64,000 bases of DNA from a bacterium (GTDB lineage: Bacteria; Acidobacteriota; Polarisedimenticolia; Polarisedimenticolales; Polarisedimenticolaceae), in NCBI GenBank assembly GCA_024226515.1, contig JAAELQ010000265.1, forward strand, positions 1 through 64,000. The letters are read 5' to 3'. Position numbers and translations under genes: made by a program. Each line of letters starts with the position of its first letter. Position 1 is the first letter of the stretch. This document shows positions 1 to 8,200 of this stretch, piece after piece. The notes under the pieces are model-generated. The model worked only from the letters and a program-made list of their open reading frames with translations, did not search any database and was not told the origin of the DNA.

Positions 1-103
1 AGGCCAGGGCCTGGGCGGTCTTGCGCCGACGCGCCCCCCCTTCCAAGACCTCGCGTTCTTGGGACTCGAGTTCGATCGGTCGGAGTTGGATTCCTCGCGC
101 CAT
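1..103 (-). CDS. IS630-family transposase, N-terminal fragment cut by window edge
   Basis: Only the first 34 codons lie in the window. They start at an ATG at 103, seven bases after a strong AAGGAGG. The peptide begins MARGIQL and ends RRRKTAQALA. A short acidic stretch followed by RRxKTAQALA matches the start of the helix-turn-helix domain of IS630-type transposases, which cut and paste DNA at TA dinucleotides. The catalytic DDE part is outside the window, so it cannot be said whether the copy is intact. The assignment rests on this short N-terminal signature alone. Confidence 0.7.
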   Translation of the reverse strand, partial: MARGIQLRPIELESQEREVLEGGARRRKTAQALA

Positions 104-175
104 AGGTCCTCCTTCGATCATAGTCGACAGGGACCCTGCAAGTGTATACTAACTTCTGGCGCAGCACACTAGTGG
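1..175 (-). mobile_element. Edge of an IS630-type insertion sequence
   Basis: The transposase start is followed outward by about 70 bp of non-coding DNA before host sequence. A terminal repeat should lie here. The segment at about 142-171 starts AGTGTATACT and ends AGCACACT, with TA dinucleotides that could be the target site. The other end is off the window, so the repeat cannot be paired and the right boundary is approximate. Confidence 0.45.
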
Positions 176-217
176 GCCGTGCGCAGCGCCGTTGCTGGCG
201 ATCAGCGGCAGCGCTGC

Positions 218-1051
218 TCAGGTCGAGAAGGTCCGCGTCGTGTCCCACAGCGCTTCGGTGCGGTCGATCCGCTCGCGCGCCTCGTCGGTCAGGTCGTGAC
301 AGAACTGGGCCACGATCAGCTCGGCCGCCGCGACGGCCGGTAACGAGCTGTCGAACGGTCCGACGGCGGGGATCTTCAACGCGCACCACAGGTCGGTCAG
401 CGAGGCCAGCGGCGAGAGGGGACCGTCGGTGATCGCGATCAACGGCGTCCCCATCGAGGCCAGCGCCTCGGCGGCGGCGATCGTCGAGCGTCGGTAGCGG
501 TAGAAGCTGAACACCACGGCCACGTCGTCCGGCCCGGCGTCGGCCAGGTCGCGCGCGATGTCGGGGTCGGCGACGAGGTGCACGCCCGAGCGCACCATGC
601 GCAGACCGCTGTAGAGTGTGTGGCCGCCGGCGCGCGAGCTCTCGCCGCTGACGATCCACACGCGCCGCGCGTGCTCGATCCGGTCGGCGAACTCGCGGAA
701 GCGGCCCCGGTCGGCCGCCTCGAACACCGACTCGATGCCCGCTCCGATCTCGGCCCGCTGGCTCTCCGACCCGAGCTCGCCGCTGCGGATCCGGTCGCGC
801 GGCCTGGCGAGCTGGTCGGACAGACCCCGCCGGACGTAGGTCTGCAGGCCGGAGTACCCGTCGAAGCCCAGCTTCGTCGCGAAGCGCACGATCGACGGTC
901 GGCTGGTGCCGACGCGGGTGGCCAGGTCCGAGACGGTGCCGAAGGCGAGCAGGGTCGGCTCGTCGAGAACTGCCTCGGCGATCCGCCGTTCGGTCGGGGT
1001 CAGCTGGTCGCTGACGGCCGCGATCAGATCGCTGGTAGGTGCGGGTGACAT
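218..1051 (-). CDS. MurR/RpiR-family transcriptional regulator (HTH-SIS)
   Basis: A 277-residue protein with the usual RpiR layout and length. Residues 15-75 form the N-terminal helix-turn-helix domain (TERRIAEAVL, then SDLATRVGTSRPSIVRF as the recognition region). Residues about 125-255 form a SIS sugar-isomerase fold that binds a small effector in this family (VWIVSGESSRAGG, then DVAVVFSFYRYRRST). It is transcribed away from the aminomutase operon starting at 1115, with 63 bp between the two starts. It is therefore the obvious candidate to control that operon and itself. RpiR proteins usually sense sugar phosphates, so control of amino-acid catabolism would be less typical. The effector cannot be read from sequence. 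Confidence 0.88.
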   Translation of the reverse strand: MSPAPTSDLIAAVSDQLTPTERRIAEAVLDEPTLLAFGTVSDLATRVGTSRPSIVRFATKLGFDGYSGLQTYVRRGLSDQLARPRDRIRSGELGSESQRAEIGAGIESVFEAADRGRFREFADRIEHARRVWIVSGESSRAGGHTLYSGLRMVRSGVHLVADPDIARDLADAGPDDVAVVFSFYRYRRSTIAAAEALASMGTPLIAITDGPLSPLASLTDLWCALKIPAVGPFDSSLPAVAAAELIVAQFCHDLTDEARERIDRTEALWDTTRTFST

Positions 1052-1114
1052 TGGATGTTCAAGATGTTACATTAGAAGGGGTAAAGAATCCAGATCGTTA
1101 CAAGAGGGGGCAGC
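1052..1114. promoter_or_regulatory. Divergent control region with a 9-nt-period direct repeat
   Basis: The 63-bp gap between the RpiR gene and the operon holds a direct repeat GATGTT-CAA-GATGTT at 1054-1068. The second half overlaps a small palindrome ATGT-T-ACAT at 1064-1072. These lie next to the regulator start and are the best operator candidates. The operon start has a good ribosome site, GAGGGGG, six bases before ATG. No confident -35/-10 pair was found. Confidence 0.45.
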
Positions 1115-2554
1115 ATGGCCGAGAAGTACGTCCCGACCGAGCGCGAGCAGAAGTTCCTCGACGGCGTCGAGAGCCCGCGTTACGACCGGCAGATCATCAC
1201 GGGGCTCACCCCGTTCTTCACGGGGAAGGCCCCCGAGGACATGGCCGCGCTGTACAGCGAGGCCGAACTGGGCGAGCTGAAGAAGCTCAAGGGCACCGAG
1301 CGCGACGTCGAGAAGCGGATGCCGGTGAAGGTCACGCGCCACTACTGGGATCTGGCCAAGAACAGCGCCGGCCTGCGACGTCTGGTCAAGGCCAGTCCCG
1401 ACGAGACGCTGAACCTCCAGGGCTCCGAGGACCCGGGCCACCAGATGGACTACAGCCCGGTCGAGGGCCTGCTGCACAAGTACGAGATGGGGCTGATGTA
1501 CGTCATCTCGACCTGCTCGGCGCACTGCCGCTTCTGTTACCGCGAGGAGCTGATCGCGCAGAAGGACATCGAGCGCCAGGACGGCACCGTGGCCAAGAAG
1601 GGCTTGGCGCAGATCGAGGACATCGTCGCCTACGTCAAGGAGCACAACGCGGCCGTCGAGCAGAACGGCGGACTGCACCCCGAGACGGGACGCGAAAAAC
1701 TGCGCGAGATCCTGCTCTCGGGCGGCGATCCGATGGTGCTGCCCAACGCGAAGATCGCGGCGTGGTTCGGCGCGCTGGCCGAGGCGGGCATCGAGTCGAT
1801 TCGCCTGGGGACGAAGGAGATGGCGTTCTTCCCCAACCGTTTCGACGACGCCTTCCTCGCCATGCTCGATCGCTTCCACGAGACCTGGCCCGACGTCGGC
1901 TTCCGGTTGATGATCCACTTCAACCACCCCGACGAGTTCCTGTTGAAGAACGACGACGGCAACTACCGGCAGAACCCCAACGGTTCGCCGATGTGGCACC
2001 CGGACACGAAGCGCGCGATGGAGGGTGTCGTCTCGCGCGGCTGGGTCAACGTCGAGAACCAGGCACCGATCATCAAGGGCATCAACGACGACCCGGGCGC
2101 TCTGCGCATCATGCAGCGCGCGCTGTACCGCGTGGGCGTCGGCAACCACTACTTCTTCTGCGGTCGCGACATCGTGGCCTACAAGGCGTTCAACGTGCCG
2201 ATCGAAACGGCGTGGAAGACGCTCAACGACTCGCAGAAGGGCCTGTCCGGCGTCGAGACCCACGCGCGCATGTCCATCACGCACTACAAGGGCAAGACCG
2301 AGGTCGCCGCGGTGACCAACGAGGCGATCCCCGGCCTCGCGGGTTCCGAAAACGGAGTCGTGGTGTTCAAGATCCTGCGCAACGCGGCCTCCGCGCCCGA
2401 CCGCGGCAAGGTCTGCATCGTCGGCCGCAACCCCGATGCGATCTGGTTCGACGACTACGAGGACCGCGTGCTGTACGACGAGGCGGGCCTGTTCGACTAC
2501 GCCCGCGTCAAGAAGGCGTCGCTCGAGGCGACCGGCACAGAAGTGAAGCCATGA
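1115..2554 (+). CDS. KamA-family radical SAM 2,3-aminomutase
   Basis: A 479-residue radical SAM enzyme. The iron-sulfur motif CSAHCRFC (Cys134, Cys138, Cys141) has the CxxxCxxC spacing that binds the 4Fe-4S/SAM cluster, and GGDP at 203-206 is typical of the aminomutase family. Family members use SAM and PLP to move an amino group from C2 to C3, giving a beta-amino acid. Two canonical lysine 2,3-aminomutase features look altered. The glycine-rich PLP-lysine segment (PGGGGK) is not seen and a THYKGKTEV segment stands near that place. The Cys-Asp pair that helps bind the substrate side chain reads Cys-Gly. Lysine is therefore not assured as substrate. It is first in a four-gene operon, overlapping the next gene by ATGA. 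Start chosen at ATG 1115 with GAGGGGG upstream. Confidence 0.85.
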   Translation: MAEKYVPTEREQKFLDGVESPRYDRQIITGLTPFFTGKAPEDMAALYSEAELGELKKLKGTERDVEKRMPVKVTRHYWDLAKNSAGLRRLVKASPDETLNLQGSEDPGHQMDYSPVEGLLHKYEMGLMYVISTCSAHCRFCYREELIAQKDIERQDGTVAKKGLAQIEDIVAYVKEHNAAVEQNGGLHPETGREKLREILLSGGDPMVLPNAKIAAWFGALAEAGIESIRLGTKEMAFFPNRFDDAFLAMLDRFHETWPDVGFRLMIHFNHPDEFLLKNDDGNYRQNPNGSPMWHPDTKRAMEGVVSRGWVNVENQAPIIKGINDDPGALRIMQRALYRVGVGNHYFFCGRDIVAYKAFNVPIETAWKTLNDSQKGLSGVETHARMSITHYKGKTEVAAVTNEAIPGLAGSENGVVVFKILRNAASAPDRGKVCIVGRNPDAIWFDDYEDRVLYDEAGLFDYARVKKASLEATGTEVKP

Positions 2555-3261
2555 TCGACAAGACGGTCGCGGGCCCCGCTGCGGCGGTGGCCGACATTCC
2601 GAACGGCGCGACGGTGATGATCGGCGGTTTTGGTGAGGCCGGCAGTCCGATCGAGTTGATCCACGCACTGATCGATCAGGGCGCTTCGAATCTGACCGTC
2701 GTCAACAACAACACCGGCAGCGGCGAGGTCGGACTGGCCGCGTTGATCAAGGCCGGCCGGGTATCGAAGATGATCTGTTCGTACCCCAGAACGGCGAACT
2801 CGACCGTGTTCCCCGAGCTGTACCACGACGGACGCGTCGAGCTCGAGCTGGTGCCGCAGGGGACACTCGCCGAGCGCATCCGCGCCGGCGGCGCGGGCAT
2901 CCCCGCGTTCTACACGCGTACGGCTCACGGAACCGAGTTGCAGAAGGGGAAAGAGACGCGCCGCTTCGGCGAACACGACTACGTGATGGAGCTGGGGATG
3001 ACGGCGGACTTCAGCCTGATCAAGTGCCGCGGCGCCGACATTCACGGCAACCTGCTCTACAACAAGACCGCCCGCAACTTCAGCCCGTTGATGGCGATGG
3101 CCGGCGAGGTCACGATCGTGCAGGCGGAGCGGATCGAGCCGCTGGGCTCGATCGATCCCGAGTGTGTCGTCACGCCGGGGATCTTCGTTCAGCGCATCGT
3201 CGAGGTCGGCGACCCGGCGCAAGAGTCCGCGCTCGTCGCGCAGGGGGTATCCTACCCATGA
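2551..3261 (+). CDS. 3-oxoacid CoA-transferase subunit A (PcaI/ScoA-like)
   Basis: A 236-residue alpha subunit of a family I CoA-transferase. The N-terminal glycine-rich CoA-binding segment reads VMIGGFGEAGSP (about residues 20-31). Further family signatures are NNNTGSGEVGLAAL, LVPQGTLAERIRAGGAGI and TARNFSPLMAMA. It resembles the 3-oxoadipate and succinyl-CoA:3-oxoacid transferases, which move CoA from succinyl-CoA to a 3-oxo acid. The ATG overlaps the TGA of the aminomutase, and its own TGA overlaps the ATG of subunit B, so the subunits are translationally coupled. In this operon it would activate the 3-oxo acid made by the downstream aminotransferase. The acyl specificity is not readable from sequence. 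Confidence 0.9.
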   Translation: MIDKTVAGPAAAVADIPNGATVMIGGFGEAGSPIELIHALIDQGASNLTVVNNNTGSGEVGLAALIKAGRVSKMICSYPRTANSTVFPELYHDGRVELELVPQGTLAERIRAGGAGIPAFYTRTAHGTELQKGKETRRFGEHDYVMELGMTADFSLIKCRGADIHGNLLYNKTARNFSPLMAMAGEVTIVQAERIEPLGSIDPECVVTPGIFVQRIVEVGDPAQESALVAQGVSYP

Positions 3262-3941
3262 GCAGCCCAGCCAAGACGATCGGACTGACGCGCGATCAGA
3301 TGGCCGAACGCGCCGCACGCGACATCCCCGACGGCTCGTACGTCAATCTCGGCATCGGCATCCCGGAGCTGGTCGCCGCGCACGTTCCCCAGGGACGCGA
3401 GTTCATCTATCACACCGAGAACGGGCTGCTCGGCATGGGACCCTCGCCGCCGCCCGGGGAAGGCGAACCCGAGCTGATCAACGCGGGCAAGAAGCGCGTG
3501 ACCACGCTGCCCGGCGCGGCGTACTTCCATCACGCCGACAGCTTCAGCATGATCCGCGGCGGCCACCTCGACCTGTGCGTGCTCGGCGCGCTGCAGGTCT
3601 CCGACAAGGGTGACCTCGCCAACTGGTCGACCGGCGCGCCGAACGCGATCCCGGCGGTCGGCGGCGCGATGGACCTCGTCGCCGGGGTCAAGACGATCTT
3701 CGTGCTGACGCAGCACGTGACGCGCGACGGCTCGCCCAAACTGGTCGAGCGTTGCAGCTACCCGCTGACCGCGCCCGCGGTGGTCGATCGGATCTACACC
3801 GACCTCGCCGTGATCGACGTGGTCGAGCAGGGCTTCCAGCTCGTCGAGCTCGCTCCGGGAGTTTCCTACGACTACGTCGCCGAGCGGACCGGGGCGCCGC
3901 TGACGCGCATCGAGGACGATCCTCGCGGAGCAGGATCATGA
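3258..3941 (+). CDS. 3-oxoacid CoA-transferase subunit B (PcaJ/ScoB-like)
   Basis: A 227-residue beta subunit that carries the catalytic glutamate: the TENGLLGMGP motif places Glu54 as the residue forming the glutamyl-CoA thioester. Other family marks are YVNLGIGIPELVA near the N-terminus, GGHLDLCVLGALQVS and GVKTIFVLTQHV. Length is normal for the family. It starts at ATG 3258 inside the stop of subunit A and ends inside the start of the aminotransferase, so all four genes form one coupled transcript. It should assemble with subunit A as a heteromeric cytoplasmic enzyme. Confidence 0.91.
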   Translation: MSSPAKTIGLTRDQMAERAARDIPDGSYVNLGIGIPELVAAHVPQGREFIYHTENGLLGMGPSPPPGEGEPELINAGKKRVTTLPGAAYFHHADSFSMIRGGHLDLCVLGALQVSDKGDLANWSTGAPNAIPAVGGAMDLVAGVKTIFVLTQHVTRDGSPKLVERCSYPLTAPAVVDRIYTDLAVIDVVEQGFQLVELAPGVSYDYVAERTGAPLTRIEDDPRGAGS

Positions 3942-5263
3942 GCACCGGATCGAAGTCGCGCGCGTCCAGCGCCGAGCTGTTCGAGCGAGCGCAGAAGACG
4001 CTTCCCGGCGGGGTCAGCCGCAACACGCTGCTGCGCAAGCCGCACCCGTCCTACGTGGCGCATGCCGCAGGCTGTCGCGTGACCGACGTCGAGGGCGTCG
4101 AGCGCATCGACTTCGCCAACAACATGGCGTCGTTGATCCACGGCCACGCCTATCCGCCGGTCGTCGAGGCCGTGACCGAGCAACTGAAACACGGCACGGC
4201 CTTCACGCTGGCGACCGAGGTCGAGGTCGAGTTCGCCGAGTACCTGTGCAGCCGCAGCGAGGACTTCGAGCGGCTGCGCTTCGTCAACTCGGGCACCGAA
4301 GCCGTGATGGGCATGATCAAGGCGTCCCGCGCGCACACGGGACGGCCGATGATCGCCAAGGTCGAGGGCGCCTACCACGGACTGTACGACTTCGCCGAGG
4401 TCAGTCAGACCGCCAACCCGTCCAACTGGGGTCACGCCGACCGGCCGGCCAGCGTGCCCGTCGCACACGGAACTCCGGCGACCGTGCTCGACAGCGTCAT
4501 CATCATCCCGTTCAACGACATCGAGCGCGCGATCCGGCGGCTCGACGCCAACGCGGACCAGATCGCCTGCGTGATCCTCGATCCGATGCCGCACCGCGTC
4601 GGGCTGGTGCCGGCCGCGGACGACTACATGCACGCGCTGCACGACTGGACCCGGGCCAACGGCGCGTTGCTCGTGTTCGACGAGGTGATCACGTTCCGCA
4701 CCGAGTACGGCGGGTTCCAGGAGCGGTTCCACATCAGCCCGGATCTCTCCGCGCTGGGCAAGATGATCGGCGGCGGTTTTCCCGTCGGCGCGATCACCGG
4801 CCGCGCCGAGGTGATGGAGGTGATGAACCCGCTGCAGGGCACGCCGCTGTTCCCCCACTCGGGGACGTTCTCGGCCAACCCTGTCACGATGACCGCGGGG
4901 CTGACGGCGATGCGCGACTTCGACCCCGACGCGGTGCTGCGCCTCAACCGGCTCGCGCTACGCGGGGTCGAGGGCATCCGCGCGGCGATCGACGCGGCCG
5001 GGGTCGCCGGCTGTGTGACCGGGCTCGGCTCGATGTTCCGCGTGCACTTCAAGGCGCAGCCGCCGTCGAACCACCGCGAGGCGTTCAACTCGCCCGACGA
5101 GGCGCGCCGACTGCAGTTCATGCTCGACCACCTGTTCGACGCCGGCTTCCTGATGATCAACACGTGCACGGCGATGCTGTCGACCGCGATGGGCGAGGAG
5201 GAGATCGACGCCCTCGTCGCGGCCGTGGCCGACGGGTTCGAGAAGCTGAAGGCTCTGGACTAG
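3938..5263 (+). CDS. Class III PLP aminotransferase, glutamate-1-semialdehyde type
   Basis: A 441-residue fold-type I PLP enzyme. NSGTEA (117-122) binds the cofactor phosphate, FDEV (247-250) has the Asp that contacts the pyridine nitrogen, and Lys275 in SALGKMIGGGFPVGA is the Schiff-base lysine. The whole chain resembles glutamate-1-semialdehyde aminomutase (HemL). Its place after a 2,3-aminomutase and a 3-oxoacid CoA-transferase argues against a heme role. Known beta-amino-acid transaminases such as the Variovorax beta-phenylalanine enzyme belong to the same GSA-like branch. A beta-transaminase making the 3-oxo acid is therefore the favoured inference. ATGA overlap with the gene before it; last gene of the operon. 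Confidence 0.85.
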   Translation: MSTGSKSRASSAELFERAQKTLPGGVSRNTLLRKPHPSYVAHAAGCRVTDVEGVERIDFANNMASLIHGHAYPPVVEAVTEQLKHGTAFTLATEVEVEFAEYLCSRSEDFERLRFVNSGTEAVMGMIKASRAHTGRPMIAKVEGAYHGLYDFAEVSQTANPSNWGHADRPASVPVAHGTPATVLDSVIIIPFNDIERAIRRLDANADQIACVILDPMPHRVGLVPAADDYMHALHDWTRANGALLVFDEVITFRTEYGGFQERFHISPDLSALGKMIGGGFPVGAITGRAEVMEVMNPLQGTPLFPHSGTFSANPVTMTAGLTAMRDFDPDAVLRLNRLALRGVEGIRAAIDAAGVAGCVTGLGSMFRVHFKAQPPSNHREAFNSPDEARRLQFMLDHLFDAGFLMINTCTAMLSTAMGEEEIDALVAAVADGFEKLKALD

Positions 5264-5267
5264 CGGA

Positions 5268-8200
5268 CTACGGACAGGCTTCGACCGACTGTGGCAGGCA
5301 GGCCGACGGGGACACCTGGCGCAGGAGGCCGGCGCCGTCTCGACCGTACGAGCCCTCGCGGTAGCCGTTCGAAGGCACGACCACGAAGTACGCGTCGCCC
5401 GCCTGCGGGGTAAGCGCGACCGCGGTCGAGCCGCCGGTGCTGCAGACGATCGGGTCATGAAGACCCCACTGCCCGAGGGTGCCTCGATAGGCGGCGTAGT
5501 CGTCGTCCGACGAGAGACAGGACGACGACCAGCTCAGCAGGATGTCGCCGCCCGGGAGTTTCTCGAGTCGCAGGGGCGGACTCGCCACGCCGGAAGGCAC
5601 CTCTCCGGAGGGGGCGTGGGCGACCAGCTCGAACACGGCCAGATCGTCGTCGTCCACGTCGCCGTCCTGATCGACGTCGGAAACCGCACAGGCGTCGTTC
5701 GGGGAGTAGAAGCTCCCCGGACCGGTGAAGCAACCGAGCAACGCCGCGTGGTCGGCGGCGTCCACGTCGTTGTCGCCGTCGAGGTCGAACTCCGCCCGAC
5801 CCAGGGACCCGAGGAAGACCAGCGTCGCATCGCGGCCGGATTGCGGCAGGCTCTGGAAGTTCTGCGCGGAGGATGCCGCCTCGCTGCCCGGCGCATCGTG
5901 TGCGGCAATCGCCGCCAGCACGCGATCCGCGAAGCTGCCGCCGAAGCGTCCGTCGTGCCACAGTGTCTCTCGCCAGCGCAGGCCCCACAGCGGCGGCGTA
6001 CGCATTTCCCGATCCAGGGCGTCTCCCTGGCCCATCATGTCCGCGGCCGTGCCCATGTCGTGCAGCAGGAAGTCGGAATACGGTTTCAGCGTGCGGTCGC
6101 GCAGGGCGAGGGGCAGCGATCCGTCGGACGGTGTCGTGAACAACGGTGCATGGCAGCTGCTGCAGCCGGCGAGCGCGAAGAACGTCTCGCCGGTCATTCC
6201 CGATTGCGGAGTCTGCGGCGGCGGCGCCAGGTAGCGCAGATAGTCCGATACGCGATCGATGAAATCGAAGCCGTCGCCGTCGGGACCGTCCTCGGGGTCC
6301 GCCTGGCCGTCGCACAGCGCCAGCAGTGCGACGTCGCCGTTCGGCGGCAGGTCCTGCGGCAACAGACGATTGCTCAGGCCGAGGTGCTGGAGCGCCGATT
6401 CGGCGGCCATCGACAGCAGCGTCGCCTGTTCGCTCTTCCAACCGAAACGACCCACGCGCTCGGGACCCGGCTGTTCCAGAACGTCCACCCGATGCACGCG
6501 TCCGCTGACGCCCGACGGAGGGTTCAGGGCGCGACTCTCGATCGCATCGTCCGCCAGCGCGTCGACGAGTCCGGCGCCCAGAGCGGCGACGGGCCGGCGC
6601 TGAACGATCACGTCGGCCTGCGGAGGTACGGTTTCGAGGCACGACGGGTCGAGAGCCTCGGTCTGCAGCACGGGCCCGCCCAGCTCGGTCAGCGGATCCA
6701 CCGACGGGCTGCCGTCGAGCCCGAAGCGGGTCACCGGAGTCGTGCCCCACGCACCGGCTACCGGCGTCGTGTGGCACGCCGCGCAACTTGCGGCGTTGTA
6801 CGCCGGGCCCAGCCCTGCGGCTTCGTCCAGCACCTGCTCGAACGCCGCCTTTCCGGCACCGAAGCGATCCTCCTCGTCGGGCGTAAGACCCGGCAGGGGA
6901 GCTCCGATCGACGGCTGCGCGATCACGTTGCCGATGCACGAGTCGCTCGTTTCGTCGCACACCGCGGGGCAGGGCGCTGGACCGGGTACGCAGCTTCCGC
7001 CGCCCACGCAGGCTTCCACGCCGTTGCAGAACAGACCGTCGTCACAATCCGCCGACACGAAGCACTCGGCGCAGGAGTCGGACTCCTCGAGGCAGTACGC
7101 TCCGGGGCAGGGGTCGCCGCCGGGCGTGCACAGGTCGATGTCGCAGATCTCTTCCCCGTTGCAGAATAGGGCGTCCGCGCAATCCGCAGAGGAGAAGCAG
7201 TCCACGCACGAATCGGTGAGGTCGTTGCAGAACCGCCCCGGACACGGATTGCTGCCGGCAAAACAGAAGCCGCCGACACACTGCTCGTCCCCGTCGCAGA
7301 ACAACTGACCCTGGCAGTCGATATCCGACCCGCACGCCGAGCAGACGAACTCGTCGACGCGAAACAGGTCGATGGCCGCCTCGGTGATCGAGTTGTCGGG
7401 TTCGTCGACGGCGCGGAAGCGAACCTGGACCGTCGCCGAGGGTGAGACGAGGTCGCTCACCTTGAACGTCGCCGTCTGCCAGGAGTTGTGCGCGCCGGCG
7501 AGGGCCTCGACGAGTTGCCAGTCGTTGCCGTCGGCCGTGACCCAGACGGTGAACTTGTCGTCGCCGTCCGTGTAGAACCAGCGGCTGTAGGTGATCGTCG
7601 CGTCGGATCCCTGCAGGTCGATGGCCGGCGAGATGAGATCGGTGGGGCCGCCGTCGACGTCCGCGGCGTTCGCCGCCGCGCCCGGCGCGCCGTTCTCGGT
7701 GACGAACGCCAGCGTGTTGGGTCGTGTCGCAGCGGAGGGTGCGTCCGGGGCCGCCGCCACGCCCATGACGCTGGTTCCCTCGGGAGCCGCCTGCTCCCAA
7801 CCGCCGCCGGTCAGCGAGGGGTCGTCGATGACGGTCCAGCCCGAGACGTCACCCTCGAACGTCTCTTGCAGCAGGACGCGGCTCCCGAACGAAGCGGTCG
7901 CGGCGTAGGCGTCGACCGGAGCGCCCGGGGGATCGAAGAACGGCTGCTGGGCCGTGGACAGCGCCGTGACGTAGTACTCGAGGGTGTCGCCGCAGACGGT
8001 GGCCGCGGGAAGGGTCAATTCGTAAAGGTCGTCGCCGAGGTGAGTCGCCGGAACGGAGGTGAACGCCGCGCCGTCGATCGAGACGAACATCTCCGCCGAC
8101 CCGGGCAAGGGCACGACTCCCAGCGCGCCGTTGAGCTGGAGCCGGAACACGTGCGGTTGTCCCGGTGCGACGTCGACCGGAAGCCCTTGCGGATACGAGA

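Noticed and set aside
1067..2668. Long antisense reading frame opposite the aminomutase
   Set aside because: Arg/Val/His/Asp-rich shadow of a well-supported gene, with no domain and no ribosome site.
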